Positions 41,685 to 48,294 of a stretch of DNA of 64,000 bases are shown here, piece after piece (position 1 is the stretch's first letter; every line of letters begins with the position of its first letter). This stretch comes from Streptomyces sp. M92. Lineage in GTDB: Bacteria > Actinomycetota > Actinomycetes > Streptomycetales > Streptomycetaceae. Both the position numbers and the translations under genes were made by a program. Where the stretch lies: contig NZ_CP101137.1 of NCBI RefSeq assembly GCF_028473745.1, positions 4,588,001 through 4,652,000 on the forward strand, given 5' to 3'. The notes below the pieces were generated by a model. It was given only the letters and a program-made list of their open reading frames with translations. It was not told the DNA's origin and searched no databases.

Positions 41685-43739
41685 ATGGCCGAAGTCAACC
41701 GGCGCAGATTCCTCCAACTCGCGGGCGCCACCACGGCGTTCAGCGCACTGTCCGCGAGCATCGAGCGCGCCGCCGCGCTCCCCGCGAACCACCGCTCGGG
41801 GACGATCGAGGACGTCGAGCACATCGTCGTCCTCATGCAGGAGAACCGGTCCTTCGACCACTACTTCGGCAGGCTGCGCGGCGTCCGCGGCTTCGGCGAC
41901 CCGCACCCGGTGCGGTTGGACGGCGGCAAGTCGGTGTGGCATCAACGCAAGGGCGACGGCACGGAGGTGCTGCCCTTCCACCCGGAGGTCGACGACCTCG
42001 GCATGCAGTTCCTGGAAGGGCTGCCGCACGGCTGGTCCGACGGCCAGGACGCCTACCACAACGGCAAGTACGACCGCTGGCTGCCCGCCAAGGGCACCAC
42101 CACCATGGCGTACCTGACCCGCGAGGACATCCCCTTCCACTACGCGCTCGCCGACACCTTCACCGTCTGCGACGCCTACCACTGCTCCTTCATCGGCTCC
42201 ACCGACCCCAACCGCTACTACATGTGGTCGGGCCACACCGGCAACGACGGCACGGGCGGCGGCCCGGTCCTCGGCAACGACGAACTCGGCTACGACTGGA
42301 CGACGTACCCCGAGCGGCTGGAGGAGGCCGGGGTCTCCTGGAGGATCTACCAGGACATCGGCGACGGCCTCGACGCGGCCGGCCACTGGGGCTGGATCGA
42401 CGACGCCTACCGCGGCAACTACGGCGACAACTCCCTGCTGTACTTCAACAGGTACCGGAACGCGAAGCCCGGCGACCCCTGGTACGACAAGGCCCGCACC
42501 GGCACGGACGTGAAGCACGGCGACGGCTACTTCGACCACCTGCGCGCCGACGTCAAGGCCGACCGGCTGCCGAAGATCTCCTGGATAGCCGCCCCGGAGG
42601 CCTTCACCGAGCATTCCAACTGGCCCTCGAACTACGGCGCCTGGTACATCGCCCAGGTCCTGGACGCGCTCACCTCCAACCCGGCGGTGTGGGCGAAGAC
42701 GGCCCTGTTCATCACGTACGACGAGAACGACGGCTTCTTCGACCACCTCGTGCCGCCCCTGCCGCCGAAGTCGGCCGCGCGGGGCCGGTCCACCGTCGAC
42801 GTCTCGCTGGACGTCTTCGAGGGCGGCGCCAGGCACCGGGAGGGCTTCTACGGGCTGGGCCCGCGCGTGCCCATGCTGGTCGTCTCGCCCTGGAGCAAGG
42901 GCGGCTACGTCTGCTCCGAGACCTTCGACCACACGTCGATCATCCGCTTCATGGAGCGCCGCTTCGGCGTCCGCGAACCTCAGATCTCGCCCTGGCGGCG
43001 GGCCATCTGCGGCGACCTGACCAGCGCCTTCGACTTCTCCCGCAAGGACAGCCGCCCGGCCCGCCTGCCGGACACCGACGCCTACGAGCCGCCGGACCGC
43101 GAGCGCCACCCGGACTACCGTCCCACGCCGCCCGCCGACCCGGACATGCCGCGCCAGGAACGCGGCCTGCGCCCCGCCCGCCCCCTGCGGTACGCCCCGC
43201 ACGTGGACGGTGCCGTGGACGCGGCGGCCGGCAGGTTCACGCTGACCTTCGCCTCCGGCCCGCGGGCGGGCGCCGCCTTCCTGGTCACCTCCGGCAACCG
43301 CACCGACGGTCCCTGGACGTACACCACCGAGGCCGGCAAGAGCATCGCCGACACGTGGAACTCGGCGTACTCGGACGGCTCGTACGACCTGACCGTGCAC
43401 GGACCCAACGGCTTCCTGCGCGCCTTCCGGGGCCCCAACAAGGTCACCGGATGCGAGGTCACCGCCCGCCACACCGGCGACGACCTCCGCCTGACCCTCA
43501 CCAACGCCGGGAGCGGCACCGCGCGCCTCCGCGTCACCGACGGCTACGGCAGCCGGACCCGGACCGTCACCGTGCGCCCCGGCGCCACCGTGCACCACAC
43601 CGTCGACCTCGCGCGCAGCCGGCGCTGGTACGACGTGACGGTGACCTCCGAGTCCGACCCGGCATTCCTGCGCCGCCTCGCCGGGCACGTGGAGAACGGG
43701 CGGCCGGGGGTGAGTGACCCGGCGATCGTCACGGACTGA
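41685..43739 (+). CDS. Tat-exported phospholipase C (phosphocholine-specific, acid-phosphatase AcpA superfamily)
   Basis: A 684-residue secreted enzyme releasing diacylglycerol from phosphatidylcholine-type lipids or sphingomyelin. Tat signal NRRRFLQLAGATTAFSALSA (twin Arg). The catalytic domain has VVLMQENRSFDHYFGRLRG (Thr/Ser-nucleophile-type phosphoesterase block), SFIGSTDPNRYYMWSG and LFITYDENDGFFDHL with metal-site residues. Residues ~490-680 have two C-terminal repeats of the phospholipase C domain (DUF756: FTLTFASG.., YDLTVHGPNGFLRAFRG..). ATG 41685 directly precedes the twin-Arg motif. A perfect hairpin follows the stop. Non-haemolytic PlcN-like enzymes are the closest pattern. It could scavenge phosphate; I see no clear PHO box. 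Confidence 0.92.
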   Translation: MAEVNRRRFLQLAGATTAFSALSASIERAAALPANHRSGTIEDVEHIVVLMQENRSFDHYFGRLRGVRGFGDPHPVRLDGGKSVWHQRKGDGTEVLPFHPEVDDLGMQFLEGLPHGWSDGQDAYHNGKYDRWLPAKGTTTMAYLTREDIPFHYALADTFTVCDAYHCSFIGSTDPNRYYMWSGHTGNDGTGGGPVLGNDELGYDWTTYPERLEEAGVSWRIYQDIGDGLDAAGHWGWIDDAYRGNYGDNSLLYFNRYRNAKPGDPWYDKARTGTDVKHGDGYFDHLRADVKADRLPKISWIAAPEAFTEHSNWPSNYGAWYIAQVLDALTSNPAVWAKTALFITYDENDGFFDHLVPPLPPKSAARGRSTVDVSLDVFEGGARHREGFYGLGPRVPMLVVSPWSKGGYVCSETFDHTSIIRFMERRFGVREPQISPWRRAICGDLTSAFDFSRKDSRPARLPDTDAYEPPDRERHPDYRPTPPADPDMPRQERGLRPARPLRYAPHVDGAVDAAAGRFTLTFASGPRAGAAFLVTSGNRTDGPWTYTTEAGKSIADTWNSAYSDGSYDLTVHGPNGFLRAFRGPNKVTGCEVTARHTGDDLRLTLTNAGSGTARLRVTDGYGSRTRTVTVRPGATVHHTVDLARSRRWYDVTVTSESDPAFLRRLAGHVENGRPGVSDPAIVTD

Positions 43740-43769
43740 CGGCGCCCGCGACCGGCCCCGGCCGCGCGA

Positions 43770-43799
43770 GGTGTCCCGGCCCAACCCGGCCGGGACACC
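43770..43799 (+). terminator. Terminator of the phospholipase C gene
   Basis: GGTGTCCCGGCC (43770-43781) and GGCCGGGACACC (43788-43799) are perfect 12-base arms around CAACCC, 31 bases after the phospholipase stop. It is one of the strongest hairpins in the window. Confidence 0.88.
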
Positions 43800-44222
43800 G
43801 TCGGTGGTACCAGGGTCCCGTCGGTCCGGGCGGATCCGGTCTGGCTCTCGCGGTTCTGTCCCTGCGTGCAGGAGCTCTCCCGGTCGCCGTCCGGCCGCAG
43901 GAACCAAGCCGGTCCGGGCGCCCGGAGCCCGGCGGTTCGGTCACGCGTGTGCGGGTCCTGCCGGCTACAGCCCGCGGGCAGGGAACGCCCGTCCGGGCCC
44001 CGTCGTCCGGGCGATCCGGTCTGGCTCCCGTGGTGGCCGGACTCGCGTGCAGGGGGGCGGCACCTCTGCCGGTTCAGGCTTCACCGGTCCGGGTCCAGGT
44101 CCGGTCGGTGCGGACCCGGCCGGTCCGGGCCCTCCGGTTCGTGTCCGGCCTGTCCGGGGCGTAGCGGCCCATGCAGGTGCCGCCGGTCCGGATCCGGCCC
44201 GTCCGGTTCCTGGCCGTCCCGG
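43800..44222. other. 423-base intergenic stretch with degenerate GGTCCGG-type repeats
   Basis: After the phospholipase terminator this gap contains many copies of short motifs such as CGGTCCGG, GTCCGGGC and GGTTCCGG with no periodicity. Open frames reading it yield Arg/Pro/Gly-rich products without similarity to anything recognisable. It ends at the stop of the DMT transporter. No gene, promoter or palindrome stands out. Confidence 0.45.
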
Positions 44223-45182
44223 TCAAGCAGGCCCGGGCCAGGCCGGTCCGGACCGAGCCGGGGCGGGGCCCACAGGCTCCGGTTCCGGCGGTCGCGGTCG
44301 CGGTTCGGCCTGCTCGGGGACGAGCGCCGGCCCGGCCGCGGCCGGGCCGGCCGTGTCGGCCGGGCGCGGCGTCGCCCGGCTCAGCTGGACCACGCCCCAG
44401 GCGGCCAGCGCCGCGCCGGTCAGCGCGAGCAGCACGCCGGCCGCGCCGCCCCGCAGTCGCTCGCCCAGCAGGGAGAGCCCGATCACCGCGGCGGCCACCG
44501 GGTTGGCCAGGGTCACCACCGCCAGCGGGGCGCCCAGGCCTCCCCGGTAGGCCGTCTGCGACAGCAGCAGCCCGCCCGCCGCGAACGCCGCCACCAGGAC
44601 CGCCACCCCGATCACCTGGACGCTGAGCAGCGGCCCCGAGCGGTCCGTGGCGGCCACCGTCACCGTCTGGGTCAGCGCCGACGCCACCCCCGAGGCGATG
44701 CCCGACGCCGTCGCGTGCCGCAGGCCGGGCCGGGCGCCGGGTCGGGACAGCAGCCCGATCAGCGCCGCCGTGGCGCCGGACACCGCCAGGGCCTCCGGCA
44801 CGCTCAGCACGTCGTCGGGCGCGGGGCCGGTAGCGGTGAGCAGCAGCGCGCCGAGACCGAGCAGCGTCAGCCCGGTGCCCCGCCACTCGACCGCGCCGAC
44901 CCGCCGTCCCGCCAGCCGCGCCCCCAGGGGGACGGCCACGACCAGGGTGAGCGCGCCGAGCGGCTGCACCACCGTCAGCGGCCCGTACTTGAGGGCCACG
45001 ACGTGCAGCAGCGCGGCCGAGGCGTTGAGCGCGACCGACCACCACCAGGCGCCGGAGGCCAGCAGTCGCAACGCCCCCGCCCCGAAGTCGCGGGCGGCCA
45101 GCCGTTCCTGGGCCACGGCCGCGGCGGCGTAGGCGCACGCGGAGACCAGGGAGAGCAGGACGGCGAGCAGCGCGGCGCTCAC
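44223..45182 (-). CDS. DMT (drug/metabolite) superfamily transporter, EamA-like
   Basis: A 319-residue protein with about ten helices in two repeated halves, matching EamA/DMT proteins: LLAVLLSLVSACAYAAAAV, VVALKYGPLTVVQPLGAL, and the duplicated TLANPVAAAVIGLSLLGER block typical of the second half. GTG 45182 overlaps the PAP2 stop (GTGA), so the two are coupled. The last ~45 residues are Pro/Arg-rich and hydrophilic. Substrate unknown; coupling to a lipid phosphatase may point to lipid-linked or phospho-compounds. Confidence 0.8.
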   Translation of the reverse strand: MSAALLAVLLSLVSACAYAAAAVAQERLAARDFGAGALRLLASGAWWWSVALNASAALLHVVALKYGPLTVVQPLGALTLVVAVPLGARLAGRRVGAVEWRGTGLTLLGLGALLLTATGPAPDDVLSVPEALAVSGATAALIGLLSRPGARPGLRHATASGIASGVASALTQTVTVAATDRSGPLLSVQVIGVAVLVAAFAAGGLLLSQTAYRGGLGAPLAVVTLANPVAAAVIGLSLLGERLRGGAAGVLLALTGAALAAWGVVQLSRATPRPADTAGPAAAGPALVPEQAEPRPRPPEPEPVGPAPARSGPAWPGPA

Positions 45183-45982
45183 CGGCCCGCCCCGACCGGC
45201 TCGTGCCGCTCCGCCGCCCGGCGCCGCGGCTCCGGGCGGCGACGGGGCATGGCGCACCGCGGCCCGTGCGGCAGGCGGAGCACCGCCAGGGCGAGACCGA
45301 GCAGCACGGCCGCCACGAGCACGTCGAGCCAGTAGTGGTTGGCGGTGCCCACGATCACCAGCAGCGTCAGCAGCGGGTGCAGCAGCCACAGCCACCGCCA
45401 GCGCGTCCGCGTCGTGACGATCAGGCCGATCGCCACCATCAGGGCCCAGCCGAAGTGCAGCGAGGGCATCGCGGCGAACTGGTTCGACAACGCGTCGGTG
45501 CTCGGCGGGCCGTAGACCGAGGGGCCGAAGACCCGCGCCGTGTCGATCAGGCCGGTGGCGCCCAGCATGCGCGGCGGGGCGAGCGGAAAGACCAGGTGCA
45601 GTACGAGCGCGGCGCCGGTCAGCGCGGCCAGTACCCGCCGGGCCCAGACGTAGTGCGCCGGACGGCGCAGGTACAGCCAGACGAGGAAGGCCGCGGTGGC
45701 CGGGAAGTGGACCACGGCGTAGTAGGTGTTCGCCGTGTGTATCAGGCTGTCGCCGTGCAGGAGCAGCGACTGCACCGTGCCCTCGTCGGGCATCCGGAGC
45801 ACGCGCTCCCAGTCCCACACGCGGTGGGCGTTGCGGAAGGCCTCGGCGGTGTGTCCCGTCGCCAGCTGCCGGCCGAACTTGTACACGAGGAAGAGCCCTG
45901 CCACGAGCAGGAGCTCACGGACGAGCGGCGGGCGCGCGGGCGTGCCCGGTCCCGCTGGTGCAGGCTCGGTGCGGGCATTCAT
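45179..45982 (-). CDS. PAP2-superfamily membrane phosphatase / inositol-phosphoceramide-synthase-like protein
   Basis: A 267-residue protein with six helices. PAP2 motifs C2 (PSLHFGWALMVAIG) and C3 (NHYWLDVLVA) supply the catalytic His pair; the first motif is reduced to PPRMLG, as in the PAP2_3 group that includes AUR1-like enzymes. It likely dephosphorylates or transfers a phospho head group from a lipid in the membrane. ATG 45982 follows GGGG. It lies upstream of the DMT gene and divergent from a TetR regulator; the shared region has a perfect 18-base-arm palindrome, so that regulator probably controls it. Confidence 0.83.
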   Translation of the reverse strand: MNARTEPAPAGPGTPARPPLVRELLLVAGLFLVYKFGRQLATGHTAEAFRNAHRVWDWERVLRMPDEGTVQSLLLHGDSLIHTANTYYAVVHFPATAAFLVWLYLRRPAHYVWARRVLAALTGAALVLHLVFPLAPPRMLGATGLIDTARVFGPSVYGPPSTDALSNQFAAMPSLHFGWALMVAIGLIVTTRTRWRWLWLLHPLLTLLVIVGTANHYWLDVLVAAVLLGLALAVLRLPHGPRCAMPRRRPEPRRRAAERHEPVGAGR

Positions 45983-46065
45983 CCCCCGGCCCCTTCGCTG
46001 ACGGTGGTGCGTGTGGCTCACAGGTGCGGGGCCGTGTGACGGTTCTCATCGATACGACCCCGTTC

Positions 46066-46115
46066 CGATACGCCAGTGTACCGATACGGTGGTGTACCGG
46101 TACACTGGCGTATCG
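46066..46115. promoter_or_regulatory. Perfect 18-bp-arm inverted repeat between PAP2 and TetR genes
   Basis: Left arm CGATACGCCAGTGTACCG (46066-46083) and right arm CGGTACACTGGCGTATCG (46098-46115) are exact reverse complements around a 14-base centre. Within it GTACCG/CGGTAC elements recur, so the region offers overlapping half-sites. The location, 84 bases before the PAP2 start and 79 bases before the TetR start, fits an operator bound by two dimers. ATACG/CGTAT half-sites also occur nearby at 46051-46056. Confidence 0.85.
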
Positions 46116-46193
46116 ATAGACATTCGACACACTGGACCACGGGGCCCTCGAGCCTCCCCCTAGTGCCGCTGAACCTGGTGAGGAGCAGAGCCG

Positions 46194-46808
46194 ATGACGT
46201 CGCAGGACGCGGACCGACCGGACACGGCCGGCGCCTCGCGCCGCTCCAAGATCACGCCCGAGCGTGAGCAGGAGTTCTTCGACGCCGTGATCGAACAGAT
46301 CCGGTCCTGCGGCTACGACGCCGTCACCATGGAGGGCATCGCGGCCAGCACGCGGTGCAGCAAGTCCACGCTCTACCGCCAGTGGAAGACCAAGCCCCAG
46401 TTCGTGGCCGCCGCGCTGCGCTCCCACCGCCGGGTGCGCTTCGCCGAGATCGACACGGGCTCGCTCGCCGAGGACCTGCGGCAGGCCGCCTGGGCCGCGG
46501 GCGGGGGAGCGGGCAAGGACACGGGGCTGCTCCAGGCGCTCGGACACGCCGTCATGGAGGACCCGGAGCTCAAGTGCGCGCTGCGCGAGGCGCTCGTCGA
46601 GCCGGAGATCGCCGCGCTCCGCGGAATCCTCGAGCGGGGCGTCGCCCGGGGCGAGGTCCCGGCCGGCCATCCGGCGCTCGAGTACGTGCCGGCGCAGCTC
46701 TTCGGCATGCTGCGGATGCGGCCCGTCGTCGAGGGCGAGCAGGCCGACGGGGAGTACCTCGTCGGGTTCGTGGAGGCCGTCGTGCTGCCGGCGCTCGGCC
46801 TCCCCTGA
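46194..46808 (+). CDS. TetR-family transcriptional regulator
   Basis: A 204-residue repressor. HTH: FFDAVIEQIRSCGYDAVTME followed by GIAASTRCSKSTLYRQWKTKPQFV, with the usual S-K-S-T-L-Y-R-x-W. The C-terminal ligand domain (TetR_C_16-like pattern ALVEPEIAALRGILERG) is helical. ATG 46194 has GAGGAG eleven bases upstream. It should bind the 18-base-arm palindrome and regulate the divergent PAP2-DMT operon and itself; the ligand is unknown but a hydrophobic drug or lipid is plausible. It is convergent with the DUF2510 gene; two hairpins lie between. Confidence 0.88.
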   Translation: MTSQDADRPDTAGASRRSKITPEREQEFFDAVIEQIRSCGYDAVTMEGIAASTRCSKSTLYRQWKTKPQFVAAALRSHRRVRFAEIDTGSLAEDLRQAAWAAGGGAGKDTGLLQALGHAVMEDPELKCALREALVEPEIAALRGILERGVARGEVPAGHPALEYVPAQLFGMLRMRPVVEGEQADGEYLVGFVEAVVLPALGLP

Positions 46809-46814
46809 GACTCA

Positions 46815-46847
46815 GGCCGCCGTCCACGGGATGACTGGACGGTGGCC
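46815..46847 (+). terminator. Terminator of the TetR gene
   Basis: GGCCGCCGTCCA (46815-46826) pairs with TGGACGGTGGCC (46836-46847) with one mismatch, six bases after the TetR stop. Confidence 0.8.
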
Positions 46848-46888
46848 TGCCCGCGCCGCACCGTGGGGACGGGGGCGGCGCGCACCCC

Positions 46889-46934
46889 CGGCCGGGCGGG
46901 GCCCCTTTGAGCGGAGGGGCGCCCCGCCCGGCCG
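46889..46934 (-). terminator. Terminator of the DUF2510 gene
   Basis: CGGCCGGGCGGGGC (46889-46902) and GCCCCGCCCGGCCG (46921-46934) are perfect 14-base arms; the inner CCCT/AGGG pairs extend the stem. It ends 19 bases before the minus-strand DUF2510 stop and so most likely terminates that gene. Confidence 0.83.
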
Positions 46935-46953
46935 ACCGTTTCCACGGGACCGG

Positions 46954-48021
46954 TCAGACGTCCTGGCCGGTGCCGCCCCCGCCACCGGAGGAGTCCACCT
47001 CGATGCCCTCGGTTATCTCGTCGATGACTGACACACCTTCCTCGACGTCGACGCCGAAGCGGACCACGACGATGCGCTCGGGATCGGCGGGCGCCGGGAA
47101 GGCGAGCGACTCGACGTAGCCGTCGGAGCCCTCCTTGGTGACCGCCTTCCAGCGGACCAGGTACCCCTTCTGCCCGGCGACCGTGACCGCCTTCGACGCC
47201 AGTTCCTCGTGCGAGGTGATCCCGCCGTAGGCGTCGCCGTAGGACTCCTTGGCGTTCGCCTCGATGTCGGCCTTCGCGACCTCCTCGGCGGTACCGCCCT
47301 TCGTTTCCAGCACCTCCTGGGGTGCCGAGTACGCGCCGCCCTTGGTGCAGGTCTCGGCGGGGTCGCCGGGGCATTCGTAGCTGTCGTCCGAGGTCACCGT
47401 CGCACCGACCGGGAACTGCTGGCCGGACCAGCCGTCCGGGATGGGCAGGCTGATGTCGTTGACCGGGTCCGTCACCGATCCGCTGTCGATCGTGGGCGGC
47501 TCCGACCCGTCCGGCGATTCGGGCGCGGGCGACTCGCCGTTGCCGCCTTCGCCGCCCCCGCCGCCTTCCCCGCCGAAGGGGTCGTTCTGGCCACCGGGAC
47601 CGCGCCGGTCCTGCTGCGACGACGCGCTGTTGCCGCCGGAACCGTCGTCGGTCAGCACGTACACGCCGATCCCGATCCCGGCCAGCACCGCCACGGCCGC
47701 CGCGACGGCTATGCCGGTCCGCAGCCGTCGCCGCCGCGCGGACGGCGGCTGGACGGGGAACCCGGGATAGCCGGGGTGCACGGGATAGCCGGGCGACACG
47801 GGATACGGCCCGGCCGCGGCCCCGGGCGCCGCCGGCTGTGCGGGCGGCGGCGTGGGGGACGGCGCGGACGGCTGCTCGGGCGGCGGCCCCGCCGCGGCGG
47901 CCGGCCCCGCGGCACGGACCTGGTCCGTCCACGCCTTGCCGTCCCACCAGCGCTCGGTGGCGGGACCGTCCTGCTTCTGTCCGGGGTCCGGGTACCACCC
48001 GGGAGGAGTCACCTGCGTCAT
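46954..48021 (-). CDS. DUF2510 single-pass membrane protein with extracellular lipoprotein-like domain
   Basis: A 355-residue protein. It begins with a DUF2510 motif (TPPGWYPDPGQKQ, then RWWDGKAWTDQ), a Pro/Ala-rich linker, Pro-Gly-Tyr repeats (GYPVHPGYPGFPV), one transmembrane helix (GIAVAAAVAVLAGIGIGVYVL near 105-125), a Gly/Ser/Pro-rich segment and an outer domain (ISLPIPDGWSGQQ, ECPGDPAETCTKGGAY with two Cys, SYGDAYGGITSHEE). DUF2510 proteins are actinobacterial envelope proteins of unknown role. The two outer Cys residues could form a disulphide. ATG 48021 follows GGAGG. No operon partner is evident. Confidence 0.82.
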   Translation of the reverse strand: MTQVTPPGWYPDPGQKQDGPATERWWDGKAWTDQVRAAGPAAAAGPPPEQPSAPSPTPPPAQPAAPGAAAGPYPVSPGYPVHPGYPGFPVQPPSARRRRLRTGIAVAAAVAVLAGIGIGVYVLTDDGSGGNSASSQQDRRGPGGQNDPFGGEGGGGGEGGNGESPAPESPDGSEPPTIDSGSVTDPVNDISLPIPDGWSGQQFPVGATVTSDDSYECPGDPAETCTKGGAYSAPQEVLETKGGTAEEVAKADIEANAKESYGDAYGGITSHEELASKAVTVAGQKGYLVRWKAVTKEGSDGYVESLAFPAPADPERIVVVRFGVDVEEGVSVIDEITEGIEVDSSGGGGGTGQDV

Positions 48022-48294
48022 GGGCCCACCGTATGAGGCGTCGGTGAAAGCCGGATGAGAGGCCCCGCCGCGCCGGGACCCGGCGGGAGGGCCGCCCGAC
48101 GGCCGACGGTGCCGCCGCGACGAGTTGACGCAGACCGCCCGCCCCGCCCCTGATGACGGACCCGGCGCGTCGCCCGCGCTTTACCGCATGTCACCCGACA
48201 CGGCAACTGCTGCCCGGACAGCCCACCGTTCGGGCCGCCGGGCGGATAGGCTCGAGCCCTGTACGTCATTCGGGCGACTTGGGGAGGTAGCGGG
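48022..48294. other. Divergent promoter region (273 bases)
   Basis: Contains the start regions of the DUF2510 gene (minus) and the LAL-type ATPase (plus). A GGGGAGG ribosome site precedes the ATPase start at 48295. No gene or clear palindrome is visible. Confidence 0.4.

Noticed and set aside
41622..43907. Long minus-strand frame opposite phospholipase C
   Set aside because: No start region or motif; the plus strand has a Tat signal and catalytic motifs.
46889..46934. Inverted repeat considered as an insertion-sequence end
   Set aside because: It is a single hairpin next to a stop codon with no transposase or target duplication; terminator is the simpler reading.
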